A stretch of 64,000 bases of DNA from an uncultured Blautia sp. (GTDB lineage Bacteria > Bacillota > Clostridia > Lachnospirales > Lachnospiraceae). Where the stretch lies: the NCBI GenBank assembly GCA_900542045.1, contig UQMI01000003.1, positions 40,355 to 104,354 of the forward strand, in the 5' to 3' direction. Position 1 is the first letter of the stretch, and each line of letters starts with the position of its first letter. Below the pieces are notes generated by a model. That model had not been told where the DNA came from, made no database searches, and saw only the letters and a program-made list of their open reading frames with translations. The position numbers and the translations under genes were made by a program. Positions 1 to 9,503 of this stretch are shown piece by piece.

Positions 1-3000
1 CGGGCTTCGGATTTACTGTGTGGATGGGGTGGATGTGGAGTTCACTTATATCGATCATCAGACCGGACAGCCCCTGGAGGTAAGCGGTCACGGCACACTC
101 AGTGACATTGACGGACTGCAGGCTGTGGGGTTTCCGGAGGACTGCAATATCCGGCAGGTATACCTCCTGAGAGAGTCTGAAGGCCATCTGGATATTAACG
201 GGAGCAGTGTGGAATCCGGCTCCGCATCTCTTTCTTCAGACAGCAGGAAGGGAGATATTACGTATCTGTTTGAAGATACCAGTTCTGTAAAAATTCATTT
301 CAGTTATAAAAAATCCCTGGAAAATATGACAGAAAATTATGAAAAGGCTCTGGCGGATGCCGGAGGAGATAAAGAGACTCTGGCAGAAAGGATGAAGAAA
401 GCCTACTATGGGAGCAACGGGGAAACCCTGATGGAGCATTACCATGGAGAAAAATGGGTGACTTCTCATGCTTCTTTTTCTTATACTTCCAAAGTAGTCG
501 GGAGGTTCGTGGAAGAACCCTCCGATGGACTGGCCAAGAAGATCGGTCCTGCCGGCTGCAGCTGGGAGGAGGCACAGACCGCTTCACGGGAGGAGCCCTA
601 TTGGCTGAAGGGACAGGAAGCTTTTGATTATCTGGTGCAGTATGCCCTGGCTCCGGCAGTGCTGCAGGAATTTACCCTGGAGGATGTGCTGGAGGAGGGG
701 CTGGTGATTGACGGGATCCACAGCGTTACGATTTACGACAAGGCGGATACGGAGGTCACCGGACAGTTTCAGGTATCCATTGAAGACGGCAGGAAAATTA
801 CCTGCAAAGCTCTGAAGTCCAGTATGGAAGAAGAGCCGTTTTCGGAGCATCAAGTCTATACGTTTCGTTTCCGGGTACATTTGCAGGGGACAGACAGGCT
901 TACTTTTGAACCGGATAATTTTACTTACCTGCTGCCGAATACGGCAACTTTGCGGCTGCGGTATGAAGGCGTTTCCGGAAAGGCGGAAGAGAAAACCTGT
1001 GTCAGCAATGAAGTATGGGCCGGAGGGCGGATCACGCCTGTTCTGCAGGTGGAAAAACGGGCATCCAGATATGAATGGCGGGTAGGAGAAAGGGTGGATT
1101 ATACTGTAAAAGTAACTCAGAGAAAACAGAATGCATGGGCGCAGGATCTGGTCATATCCGATACGGATATTCCGGACGGACTGCAGCTGCTGGACGGTTT
1201 TACAGTGGAGGAACCCAGTCCTACGGAACATTTTGTGATCGCCCGGGAAGGGGACAACGGGTGGAAATGCACTGGCCCGATTCTGCAGTATGATGAATCT
1301 GTAATCATACATTTTCAGTGTCTGGCTACAGAAGATGCCAACGGAGGAGAATGGCAGAATTATGTCTATGCTACTGCGGAAAACTATGTGGATGAAGTAA
1401 CAGGGGAGCTTTTGGCTCCTGCTTTTGCCAGAGAAGAAATCTGGGTCAACAGTCCGGAGCTGACGGTGGAGAAGTGCGCTACCCATTATGAATGGAAAGT
1501 AGGAGAAGAAGTGGAGTATACAGTGACCCTTGGCAGTGCGGTACAGGGGACACTGGCCAGGAATGTGATTCTTCGGGACGAGATGCTTCCGGAAGGCCTG
1601 ATGCTGGTCCAGGGGGCCGAGGGGATCCGGATCGAAGGGCTTCCTCAGGAAGCAGCCATTCCGGCCCGGGATGATAAGACGGGAATGAATCTGTCTCACC
1701 GGGAACCTGTGACCGCGCAGATAGAAGCCGGTGAAAGCGGATGGCAGGTACAGATCAGTTATCTTCCGGCTCCGGCAGTGGTACAGGTGCATTTCCGGTG
1801 TCTGGTAACGGGAGATGTGCAGGGCAGCACGCCGGAGGCAATGGAAGCACCGGGAAATGGCCGGCGTCTAGGAAATGAAGTGACGGCGGTATGTGAGGAA
1901 TTCCCCCAGGGGAAAACCGTAAAGGACCGGGAAGAAATTTATGTCAATACTGCCTGGCTGATGGTAGATAAACAGGCAGATCATTATGAATGGCAGGTGG
2001 GAGAGCCGGTGCTGTATCAGGTAACGGTGGAGAATCAGTATCCGGGAACCATTGCCAGAAATCTGGTGGTAACGGATCTGGAACTGCCGCAGGGACTGGA
2101 ACTGACTGAAGGTGAAGATGCCATAAGGATCCAGGGGATTCCTGAAGTAATCCTTCAGCCGGTAAAAGATCCGGAGGAAGGCCGCGCAGAAGAAGAGAAG
2201 ACGGTAAGCTATGAACTGCTGCGGGAAGAAACAGGCTGGAAACTGACGGTCAGCGATCTGCCCAGCGGCTGCCCGGTGACACTGTCCTTTTCCTGCATGG
2301 CCAGGGAAACCATAAACGGTCAGGAAGCGGTGAACGTGGCTTCTGTATGGGCGGACAACGGGGAACTGCGGCAGGATGACACCAGGATTTATGTAAATAC
2401 TGCAATCCTGAAGCTGGATAAGACGGTGCTCAATCTCTATGCTGCCGGACAGGAGCAGGATAAGCAGGATGGCCGTCTGGACCAGGAATTCCGAACCGGT
2501 GAAGAGGTGATCTATCAGGTGACCGTGGAAAATCTACAGCCCGGGTCCATCGCCCGGAATCTGGTGGTGGAAGATACCAGCCTGCCGGAGTATCTGACGC
2601 TGTGTGATCCATCGGAGATCACCATAGAGGGCATTCCGGAAGAGATTCAGGAACCGGCAGAGGTGACAGAGGATGTGTCCAACGAAACGAATCCCCAGTA
2701 TTATGGGGAGACACAGACAAAAGAAGTGGCAAGTCTGCTGAGTATGGAAGAGGGAGGCTGGAAGCTGACGGTCAGTGATCTGCCCAGCGGATATCCGGTG
2801 ACCATTACCTATCGCTGTGCAGTGACGGAGGAAGCCAATGGAAAAGAGATCATCAATGTGGCACGGTCCTGGTCCGGCAACAGCGAGATGGTGGAAGATG
2901 CAGAAAAAATCTGGATCAACACGCCGAAGCTTACCATAACCAAACAGTCGGATAAGGGGATGTATCTGGTGGGTGATACACAGACGTATACGATCCATGC

Positions 3001-5137
3001 CGCACAGATTGCAGTAGGCTGTGTGGCCCGGAGTGTGATCATTGAGGATATTGTTGCGACAGAAGGGGCAAAGCTGTCAAAAAGCACGGTGGTGGCGCTG
3101 GATCAGGAACGGCAGGTGTTTGATTGTGAAACTGAGATCCAGGAAAATGCGTTCGCGGTGGTCACCGGGAAGAACCTGGTGGCGGAAGGCGGCTACAGCA
3201 TCTGGGATGGACACAGCAGGCAGGAATATCCGCAGACGGTCTGGAATCCTCTGATGGAAGACCGGGAAATCAGTCTGTTTGTGGAGTATGCAGTGGAGCT
3301 GACAGATACGGATCTGGCAGGAAAAACGGTGGAGAATAAAGCCCGCGTCACTTCTCTGGAAGGATATCCGGAGGAAACCGTCTGCCAGACTCAGGTACTG
3401 GCGCCGGAGCTGCGGGTGTATAAGGAAAGTGACAAAAAAGAATATTATGTGGGCGAAGTGGTGTATTTCCATATCCGGGTGGAGCAGATCCGGGAACAGG
3501 CAGTGGCAAGGGACATCTGGCTGGAAGATACCTGGCAGGAAACCGGACTGGAACTGGTGCCGGAGAGTATTCTGGTGGCTGTCGATCAGAAGCGTCTGGA
3601 AGACGCCCGGATCACTGCTGCAGAGCAGAGTTTTCGGATTGAAACCGGGACGGATCTGGCAGAGGGACAGCAGATGGATGTGTATTATCAGATGGTGATC
3701 CAGGATCCGTCACTTGCCGGAACGGAAGTATTTAATATTGTGGTGGTTTCCGGAGGAAATACCACAGATCAGACAGACCAGACAGAAATTCTGATCGAAG
3801 ATATCCGGCCGTTGCTGGAGATCGAGAAGAGTTCTGATAAAGAACAGTACGAACCAGGGGAGACCGGCCACTACGAAGTGAAGGTTACCCAGGTACGCGC
3901 AGACGCCACAGCCCGGAACGTGATCATGAAGGATATGCTGCTTTCGGACGGTGCCAGGATCCTGCCGGAGACGCTGGTGGTAGAGAACAGCCACGGCTCA
4001 GTCTGGCCGAATGTGGAAGTAGAATATCAATACGGCCAGGATGAAACCGAGGTGGTGGGATATACTCTGTTTACCGGAAAGGACCTGGCGGAGCATGAGT
4101 ATTTTACTGTGCGGTATGATGTGGCTTTTTCCGGAGAAGAAGTTTCCCGGGAAGAGATCAACACGGCCAGAGCTACGGCAGACAATCTGCAGGAAGAAGA
4201 CATTCCGGCAGCAGAACTGATCTCTGTGGGGGATAACCTGCAGGCCATGAAGACCAGTGATGCTCCATCGGGCAGTCTGGTCAGGGAAGGTGATATCCTG
4301 ACATATACGGTTACAGTCAAGAATACTTCTGAGACGGATACGCAGAATGTACTGATCAAAGATAAGATACCAGAGCATACTACGCTCTGTCTGGAGGCGG
4401 ATGAGACACCGGAGCAGGAGACATCTGCGGAAGAACAGACGGAGCAGGAGACGCCTGCGGATGAGGCACCGGAGCAGGAAGAAGATGCAGGCGGAAACCC
4501 GGAACAGGAAGCTGCGGATGCGGAGGACGGAGCAGGAGAGCAGACCCGGCAGCTGACTCTGGATGGACAGTCCTATGTGGGATTCTATATTTCTGGGCTG
4601 GGACCGGGAGAAACGGTGCAGAGAAGTTTTCAGGTGCAGGTCGGACCGGTGGAGGAACTGGATACCATTGTCAATGCGGCACAGGTGAGGAGCACCAGGG
4701 CTGCCGGAGAAGAAGTATCGGAAGATACGTACCGCAGTGGGAATTTCCGGTATACGAATGAGACGGTTCATTTTGTGGATACGCTCTGGGTCAGCACCGA
4801 ACACCGGGTAATACTGACGGCAGAGGAGCGGGATCCCACAGAAACACCGGCGGAGACACCTGCAGTTACTCCAGGAGATGGGGAAAATCCAGGGGAAGAT
4901 CCCATGGATACCCCTTCCGGAACGCCGTCCGGAGGAAAACAGACCGTTACACCGTCCGGGGGAAGCAGCACGGTTTATTCTTCGGGAGGTTCCAGCAGTA
5001 AAGGCAGCGGTCAGAAAGGAACTCTGGGCGTAGATACGGGGGATGACACACCGGTGGAGTTGCTGGCCGGAATCTGTGCGGGAACCTTCCTGCTGGCCGG
5101 AGGCCTGTGGATGAAGAAAAGAAAACGGGGATCATAA
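1..5137 (+). CDS. Giant surface protein with DUF11-type repeats, 5' partial
   Basis: The frame is open from base 2, so the start lies outside the window; aligning it with the paralogue at 48155-54745 suggests about 170-180 N-terminal residues (including the signal peptide) are missing. After an N-terminal domain of about 340 residues there are eight repeats of 110-160 residues, beginning near bases 1042, 1459, 1957, 2408, 2930, 3409, 3814 and 4237. Each opens with a pattern like DKQADHYEWQVGE and contains ARNLVVTD, typical of DUF11/isopeptide-type beta domains. A Glu/Pro linker and a Thr/Pro/Ser/Gly-rich stalk follow, then VDTGDDTP, a hydrophobic helix and the tail KKRKRGS, a cell-wall sorting signal. 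A sortase-anchored adhesin is the likely role; ligand unknown. Confidence 0.85.
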   Translation, partial: GLRIYCVDGVDVEFTYIDHQTGQPLEVSGHGTLSDIDGLQAVGFPEDCNIRQVYLLRESEGHLDINGSSVESGSASLSSDSRKGDITYLFEDTSSVKIHFSYKKSLENMTENYEKALADAGGDKETLAERMKKAYYGSNGETLMEHYHGEKWVTSHASFSYTSKVVGRFVEEPSDGLAKKIGPAGCSWEEAQTASREEPYWLKGQEAFDYLVQYALAPAVLQEFTLEDVLEEGLVIDGIHSVTIYDKADTEVTGQFQVSIEDGRKITCKALKSSMEEEPFSEHQVYTFRFRVHLQGTDRLTFEPDNFTYLLPNTATLRLRYEGVSGKAEEKTCVSNEVWAGGRITPVLQVEKRASRYEWRVGERVDYTVKVTQRKQNAWAQDLVISDTDIPDGLQLLDGFTVEEPSPTEHFVIAREGDNGWKCTGPILQYDESVIIHFQCLATEDANGGEWQNYVYATAENYVDEVTGELLAPAFAREEIWVNSPELTVEKCATHYEWKVGEEVEYTVTLGSAVQGTLARNVILRDEMLPEGLMLVQGAEGIRIEGLPQEAAIPARDDKTGMNLSHREPVTAQIEAGESGWQVQISYLPAPAVVQVHFRCLVTGDVQGSTPEAMEAPGNGRRLGNEVTAVCEEFPQGKTVKDREEIYVNTAWLMVDKQADHYEWQVGEPVLYQVTVENQYPGTIARNLVVTDLELPQGLELTEGEDAIRIQGIPEVILQPVKDPEEGRAEEEKTVSYELLREETGWKLTVSDLPSGCPVTLSFSCMARETINGQEAVNVASVWADNGELRQDDTRIYVNTAILKLDKTVLNLYAAGQEQDKQDGRLDQEFRTGEEVIYQVTVENLQPGSIARNLVVEDTSLPEYLTLCDPSEITIEGIPEEIQEPAEVTEDVSNETNPQYYGETQTKEVASLLSMEEGGWKLTVSDLPSGYPVTITYRCAVTEEANGKEIINVARSWSGNSEMVEDAEKIWINTPKLTITKQSDKGMYLVGDTQTYTIHAAQIAVGCVARSVIIEDIVATEGAKLSKSTVVALDQERQVFDCETEIQENAFAVVTGKNLVAEGGYSIWDGHSRQEYPQTVWNPLMEDREISLFVEYAVELTDTDLAGKTVENKARVTSLEGYPEETVCQTQVLAPELRVYKESDKKEYYVGEVVYFHIRVEQIREQAVARDIWLEDTWQETGLELVPESILVAVDQKRLEDARITAAEQSFRIETGTDLAEGQQMDVYYQMVIQDPSLAGTEVFNIVVVSGGNTTDQTDQTEILIEDIRPLLEIEKSSDKEQYEPGETGHYEVKVTQVRADATARNVIMKDMLLSDGARILPETLVVENSHGSVWPNVEVEYQYGQDETEVVGYTLFTGKDLAEHEYFTVRYDVAFSGEEVSREEINTARATADNLQEEDIPAAELISVGDNLQAMKTSDAPSGSLVREGDILTYTVTVKNTSETDTQNVLIKDKIPEHTTLCLEADETPEQETSAEEQTEQETPADEAPEQEEDAGGNPEQEAADAEDGAGEQTRQLTLDGQSYVGFYISGLGPGETVQRSFQVQVGPVEELDTIVNAAQVRSTRAAGEEVSEDTYRSGNFRYTNETVHFVDTLWVSTEHRVILTAEERDPTETPAETPAVTPGDGENPGEDPMDTPSGTPSGGKQTVTPSGGSSTVYSSGGSSSKGSGQKGTLGVDTGDDTPVELLAGICAGTFLLAGGLWMKKRKRGS
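4411..4491 (+). repeat. 30-bp tandem repeat in the surface-protein gene
   Basis: Two adjacent 30-bp units, 4411-4440 and 4441-4470, both start GGAGCAGGAGAC and are followed by a partial third copy from 4471. They encode the EQET(S/P)A(E/D)E linker between repeat 8 and the stalk. Such short tandem units can change copy number by slippage without losing frame. Confidence 0.7.
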
Positions 5138-5190
5138 GGAAAGGAATAACGTTCTGCCTGTATGGCCCTGAGAGCGATACAGGCGTATTC

Positions 5191-5227
5191 AAAAAGAGGA
5201 GCTGTCCTGCAAATTCAGGGCAGCTCC
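5191..5227 (-). terminator. Rho-independent terminator of feoAB
   Basis: The arms 5198-5209 and 5216-5227 form a 12-bp stem with one G-U pair and a six-base loop. On the minus strand the stem is followed by TCTTTTTG, so it ends transcripts arriving from feoB. The plus strand has no T run after the stem, so it is weaker for the surface-protein gene. Confidence 0.75.
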
Positions 5228-5262
5228 ATTGCTGTAGGCGTATCAGAAATCATGTATTGTCA

Positions 5263-7314
5263 TTACAGGATCAGGCTTCCGATCTGGTAAACCAGGAAGG
5301 TGATGACCCAGGCAACGATCAATTGAAACAGGGCACAAAATCCGGTCCATTTCCAGCTGTGTGACTCCCGCCGGATTGTGGCCAGTGTGGCAATACAGGG
5401 AATGTAAAGGAGGCTGAAAGTCATCAGTGCATAGGCATTGAGGGGACCAAAGCCTGCGTTCCCCAGCAGATCAGCCAGTGTAGCCATTCCGGTGGCGGTG
5501 GTGATATTGCTGACCCCAAACAGAACAGAACAGCTGGAGACCACCACTTCTTTTGCGGAAATTCCGGCGATCAGCGCTACTACGATCTGCCAGTAGCCAA
5601 GTCCCAGAGGCTGGAAGACAGGTACGATCAGTTTTCCGATGGAAGAGCCGAAGCTGTCGCTGATGTCGGTCACATAGCCGCTGGTTCCGAAATTCAGAAG
5701 GACCCACATGATAATGGAGGCGATGAAAATGGTGGTACCTGCTTTTGTCAGATAGTCTTTGATTTTTTCCCATACATAAATGGCCACGGTACGGGCACTG
5801 GGCGCTTTATACTCCGGAAGTTCGATCAGGAGATTATAAGAAGCTTTCTTTTTGTCCATGATGTGCATAACATAAGCGGCCAGAATAGCCACCAGCAGGC
5901 CGAGAACATACATGGAATAGGCGGCCAGCATGGCGTGCTCCCGGAAAAACATCTGAGAAAACAGCACGTAAATTGGAAGGCGGGCACTGCAGGACATAAA
6001 AGGAGTGACCAGCATGACTTTAAAACGGTCATGACGGTTTTCCAATGCTCTGGAAGCCATAAGCGCGGGAACGCTGCAGCCAAATCCCAGGATCATAGGG
6101 ATGAAAGCACGGCCGGATAACCCAAGTTTGCCCATAATGCCGTCCATAACATAGGCGGCCCGGGACATATAACCGCTGTCCTCCAAAAAGGCCAGAGCCA
6201 GGAACAAAAAGAAGATGTTGGGCAGAAAAGTAAGGATTCCGCCCACACCGGAAATAATACCGTCTACAACCAGAGAGATCAGCATGGCATTTACCTGCAT
6301 ATTTTCTAATCCTGTCTGCACCGTTCCGGAAAACCATTCCAGGAACAGGCTCATGTATTCCTTCAGCCAGTCGCCGAAAGTAAATGTCAGTAGAAAGACC
6401 AGAGCCATAATGCAGAGAAAGATGGGAAAGCCCAGCCACTGATTGGTGAGTACGGCGTCAATCTTGTCAGTTCTGGCAGCCTTGTCTTCTTTGTTCACCA
6501 GAACCTCCCGGATAATTTCTTCTATAAAATCGTATTTTTCATTAATGATCTGTTTTTCGCAGCTTCCGATAAGATCGGAAGGAACGGAGCAGGGATATTT
6601 TGCCACTATGGCAGAATCCCCTTCCAGAAGTTTGATGGCATGCCACCTGTGATTGGAGAGTTCCGGATAGCTGGTTTTCAGCGCTTCCTTAACAACATCA
6701 ATCTTATCTTCAATCGCATCGCTGTACACCATGGCAAATTCACTGTGGTGATCGTGCACATGGCCGGTGCGGTCCGGATGATGGTGGAACATGAGAGTTT
6801 TCTCAGAGGAATCCTTATGGTGGACCACCGCATGCATGAGAATATCAAGCCCTTTGCGTTTCCGGGCGCTGACCGGAATCACCGGTATGCCCAGCATTTC
6901 CGGAAGACGGTGCAGGTCAATTTCCATTCCGCGTTTTTCCACAATATCCATCATATTCAAGGCGAGGACCACAGGTTTTCCCAGCTCGATGAGCTGCAGG
7001 GTCAGATAGAGGTTTCGTTCCAGAGCGGAAGCGTCAACCACATCTACGATCACATCCACTGCATCGCTCAGTATGTATTCCCTGGATACCTGTTCTTCCA
7101 TAGTGTAGGAAGTCAGGCTGTAGGTACCGGGAAGATCCACCAGCCGGATAAAATGATCCTGGAATTTTGTGGAACCTTCTACTTTCTCAACAGTCACGCC
7201 GGGCCAGTTGGCTACTTTCAGATTCGCGCCGGTATAGGCGTTGAAAAGAGTGGTCTTTCCACAATTGGGATTTCCGATAAAGCCTACGCAAATTTCATTT
7301 TTATCTTTACTCAT
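5263..7314 (-). CDS. feoB: Ferrous iron transport protein B
   Basis: This 683-residue protein has the full FeoB layout: an N-terminal G domain followed by a polytopic membrane permease for Fe(II). Visible GTPase motifs are GNPNCGKTT (G1, residues 15-23), DLPGTYSLT (G3), NMMD (G4) and VSARKRKG (G5). The membrane part from about residue 290 has the usual gate-type segments and a C-terminal helix. A histidine-rich stretch (FHHHPDRTGHVHDHH) lies between the G domain and the membrane part and may bind metal. It overlaps feoA by four bases (ATGA), so the two are translationally coupled. Length is normal for the family. Confidence 0.97.
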   Translation of the reverse strand: MSKDKNEICVGFIGNPNCGKTTLFNAYTGANLKVANWPGVTVEKVEGSTKFQDHFIRLVDLPGTYSLTSYTMEEQVSREYILSDAVDVIVDVVDASALERNLYLTLQLIELGKPVVLALNMMDIVEKRGMEIDLHRLPEMLGIPVIPVSARKRKGLDILMHAVVHHKDSSEKTLMFHHHPDRTGHVHDHHSEFAMVYSDAIEDKIDVVKEALKTSYPELSNHRWHAIKLLEGDSAIVAKYPCSVPSDLIGSCEKQIINEKYDFIEEIIREVLVNKEDKAARTDKIDAVLTNQWLGFPIFLCIMALVFLLTFTFGDWLKEYMSLFLEWFSGTVQTGLENMQVNAMLISLVVDGIISGVGGILTFLPNIFFLFLALAFLEDSGYMSRAAYVMDGIMGKLGLSGRAFIPMILGFGCSVPALMASRALENRHDRFKVMLVTPFMSCSARLPIYVLFSQMFFREHAMLAAYSMYVLGLLVAILAAYVMHIMDKKKASYNLLIELPEYKAPSARTVAIYVWEKIKDYLTKAGTTIFIASIIMWVLLNFGTSGYVTDISDSFGSSIGKLIVPVFQPLGLGYWQIVVALIAGISAKEVVVSSCSVLFGVSNITTATGMATLADLLGNAGFGPLNAYALMTFSLLYIPCIATLATIRRESHSWKWTGFCALFQLIVAWVITFLVYQIGSLIL

Positions 7315-7541
7315 GACGCCAGGACCTCCTCCACTTCAATGTTGCTGGCAATGCTCTTGCCTATGGCGAACCGGGTCCCACGCAGCTTCATGATCAGAGC
7401 TCCATGTCTTTTTTTGTTCATGATAGTTACTCTGGCTCCGCTGGTCAGCCCCAGAGCCTGCAGTCTCCGCTCTGTCTGAAGCGGAAGATGGATTGCTTTT
7501 ACCTCATAGGTATGAAAAATGTCTCCTTTGTTCAGTCTCAT
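7311..7541 (-). CDS. feoA: Ferrous iron transport protein A
   Basis: A 76-residue SH3-like FeoA-domain protein immediately upstream of and overlapping feoB. The LGLTSGARVTIMNKKRHG core and the final GTRFAIGKSIASNIEVEE match the small beta-barrel fold of the family. FeoA is a cytosolic partner needed for FeoB function. The start ATG is preceded by GGAGGAAATT. An AT-rich region with a promoter-like element at 7577-7605 lies upstream. Confidence 0.95.
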   Translation of the reverse strand: MRLNKGDIFHTYEVKAIHLPLQTERRLQALGLTSGARVTIMNKKRHGALIMKLRGTRFAIGKSIASNIEVEEVLAS

Positions 7542-7576
7542 AATTTCCTCCGCAGCGCAAAAATATCTTATTGATA

Positions 7577-7605
7577 ATTCTACCTAAGTTGTTGAGAAAA
7601 AGCAA
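7577..7605 (-). promoter_or_regulatory. Probable feoAB promoter
   Basis: Reading the minus strand, TTGCTT (7605-7600) and TAGAAT (7582-7577) are separated by 17 bases, a good sigma-A arrangement about 35 bases ahead of feoA. A TGATAAT half-site (7572-7578 on the plus strand) overlaps the -10 element and resembles half of a Fur box, but a complete Fur palindrome is not present. Confidence 0.55.
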
Positions 7606-7709
7606 GAAAAGAAAAAGCCCCCCTGCTGAAAACTGGGAACAGAGACGAAAAATTAGAAATAATCACAATTTTTTTTGGATTTGTGAAATTTTTTCGTGAA
7701 TTAATTCTA

Positions 7710-7737
7710 TTGATTTTCCGGAGAAAAAGAATAGAAT
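7710..7737 (+). promoter_or_regulatory. Probable atp operon promoter
   Basis: TTGATT (7710-7715) and TAGAAT (7732-7737) are separated by 16 bases. The 387-base gap between feoA and atpB (7542-7928) is AT-rich and otherwise holds only the mini-ORF and ribosome site near its end, so this element would give a leader of about 185 bases. Confidence 0.45.
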
Positions 7738-7908
7738 AAAAAAATCAAAAACGCACATTTCATTTAGAAAAAGGACATGGAAAAGTGCCGCTTTTGGTCT
7801 GGAAATAATGGGAAATTTCGCTGGGATTTTTCATTGATCCAGGGGGCATTCCACTCCGGAGGCCTGCATTTTTTTGACTTTAGAGAGAAAAGGAGGGAAA
7901 GAATACGG

Positions 7909-7929
7909 GTGATTTATCAAGCAGATTAA
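7909..7929 (+). other. Six-codon mini-ORF overlapping the atpB start
   Basis: A GTG at 7909 opens a six-codon frame (MIYQAD) whose TAA (7927-7929) overlaps the atpB ATG as TAATG. The only strong ribosome site in the region, AGGAGG at 7891-7896, lies 12 bases before this GTG and 32 bases before atpB. Translational coupling is an inference from this layout; the spacing is slightly long. Confidence 0.35.
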
Positions 7930-8591
7930 TGGAAGAACTGAACTGCGAAACGGTGTTTACGATACCGGTTGGAAATGGAATTCCTGTCCATGAATCCGTG
8001 GTAGTGACCTGGATCATTATGGCCGTTTTGATCGTACTATCCATTATCCTTACCCGTGACCTGAAAGTGGAGAATGTGAGTAAAAGACAGCTGATCCTGG
8101 AAGCCGGGATCGGATTTCTCCAAAACTTTTTTGAGGACATTCTGGGTAAAAAAGGGCAGCGGTATGTGCCCTATCTGATCACGGTGGCAATTTATATAGG
8201 GATGGCAAACGTGATAGGAATATTTGGTTTTAAGCCGCCGACAAAAGACTTAAATGTGACGGCAGCTCTGGCTATTATGAGTATTTTCCTGATCGAATAT
8301 GCGGGAATTTACGGCCGGGGAGGAAAGGGATGGCTGAAAAGTTTTGCCCAGCCCGTACCGGTCATGCTTCCCATTAATGTGCTGGAAATCTTTATTCGGC
8401 CGGTGTCTTTGTGTATGCGGTTGTTTGGAAACGTACTGGGAGCGTTTGTGGTCATGGAACTTTTGAAAGCCCTGCTTCCGGTGGTCCTGCCGGTGCCGTT
8501 CAGCCTGTATTTTGACTTGTTTGACGGACTGATCCAGGCATATGTATTTGTATTTTTAACATCATTGTTTATTAAGGAAGCAATAGAATAG
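7929..8591 (+). CDS. atpB: F-type ATP synthase subunit a
   Basis: A 220-residue, strongly hydrophobic membrane subunit that forms the ion half-channels beside the c-ring. The essential arginine lies in the conserved MRLFGN motif (around residue 160), and the C-terminal helix ends in the usual DGLIQAYVFVFLTSLFI signature. It is the first gene of atpBEFHAGDC; no atpI is present upstream. No good ribosome site sits directly before the ATG (see the mini-ORF at 7909). The length is on the short side, as in other Clostridia. Confidence 0.97.
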   Translation: MEELNCETVFTIPVGNGIPVHESVVVTWIIMAVLIVLSIILTRDLKVENVSKRQLILEAGIGFLQNFFEDILGKKGQRYVPYLITVAIYIGMANVIGIFGFKPPTKDLNVTAALAIMSIFLIEYAGIYGRGGKGWLKSFAQPVPVMLPINVLEIFIRPVSLCMRLFGNVLGAFVVMELLKALLPVVLPVPFSLYFDLFDGLIQAYVFVFLTSLFIKEAIE

Positions 8592-8676
8592 AAGCGGAAT
8601 AAGATCAGAAATTTTGGCGTCTGCACAGGAAGAAACAGAATTCTGGATCCGCTGAAAAAAGAGGAGGAAAATTATT

Positions 8677-8901
8677 ATGACAGCATTAATCGCAATTGGA
8701 GCAGCAGTAGCAGTATTAACAGGTATCGGAGCCGGAATCGGTATTGGACTTGCCACTTCCAAAGCAGTGGAAGCTATTGCAAGGCAGCCGGAGGCAGAAG
8801 GAAAAATAAGCAAGACGCTGCTTCTGGGATGTGCGCTGGCAGAAGCAACAGCCATCTATGGTTTTGTAATCGGTCTGGTAATCATTCTGTTCCTGGGATA
8901 A
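8677..8901 (+). CDS. atpE: F-type ATP synthase subunit c
   Basis: A 74-residue hairpin of two helices joined by the polar loop ARQPEAEGK. The ion-binding glutamate is in helix 2 (LAEATAIYG). The glutamine that sodium-binding c subunits carry in helix 1 is replaced by isoleucine (GIGIGLA), and the Ser after the glutamate is Ala, which favours proton coupling. The start follows a clear AGAGGAGGAAA ribosome site. Confidence 0.96.
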   Translation: MTALIAIGAAVAVLTGIGAGIGIGLATSKAVEAIARQPEAEGKISKTLLLGCALAEATAIYGFVIGLVIILFLG

Positions 8902-9002
8902 TCCTGTCAGGGGAAGACCAGAAAAAAGACAGTCAACCGGCCGCGGGTGCGATGGGATGGCTGTTTTCAGATTGCAATATCATAGAAAGGCAGGTGGGAA
9001 AG

Positions 9003-9503
9003 GTGCTGAATGTTGGATGGGATCTTGTCTTTACCATAATTAATTTAGTCGTTCTCTATCTGGCCATGAAAAAGTTCCTGATCGGTCCGGTGACCGGGAT
9101 TATGGAAAAACGCAGGCAGATGATTGAAGGAGGACTGGAAACTGCCCGGAAAAAAGAAGAAGAAGCCCTTGCTCTGAAGAATCAGTATGAAGAAGCGCTG
9201 GGAGCAGCCAGGGAAGAATCTATGCAGATTCTGGAAAACTCCCGGAAGACGGCAAAAAAAGAAGAAGAACGGATCCTGCGGGAAGCCGATAAGAAGGCAA
9301 AAGAATTGTTGGAAAAAAACCGGCTTGCCATGGAAGTTCAAAAAGAACAAATGATGGGCGAAATGCAGTCAGAGGTGGCCAGACTTGCCATGACAGCGGC
9401 TGCCAAAGTGCTGGGACAGGAGAATTCGTCCCTGAATGATAAGAAGTTATACGATCAGTTCCTAAGTAAAGCAGGTGAATCCTATGACACAGAAAACGTA
9501 TAA
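9003..9503 (+). CDS. atpF: F-type ATP synthase subunit b
   Basis: The peripheral stalk subunit: one N-terminal membrane helix (VFTIINLVVLYLAMKKF) followed by a long, highly charged coiled coil. The frame is open upstream to 8829 within atpE, but GTG at 9003 is chosen because GAAAGGCAGGTGGG precedes it and the protein then starts with the typical short segment before the membrane helix. This gives 166 residues, normal for the family. The end overlaps atpH. Confidence 0.93.
   Translation: MLNVGWDLVFTIINLVVLYLAMKKFLIGPVTGIMEKRRQMIEGGLETARKKEEEALALKNQYEEALGAAREESMQILENSRKTAKKEEERILREADKKAKELLEKNRLAMEVQKEQMMGEMQSEVARLAMTAAAKVLGQENSSLNDKKLYDQFLSKAGESYDTENV

Noticed and set aside
584..1792. A 402-codon frame on the minus strand
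   Set aside because: It is a shadow of the surface-protein gene; it has no ribosome site, its composition is low-complexity His/Ser/Phe-like, and the sense frame has clear domains.
6640..7479. A 279-codon plus-strand frame across feoB and feoA
   Set aside because: Antisense to two well-supported genes and lacking any recognisable domain.
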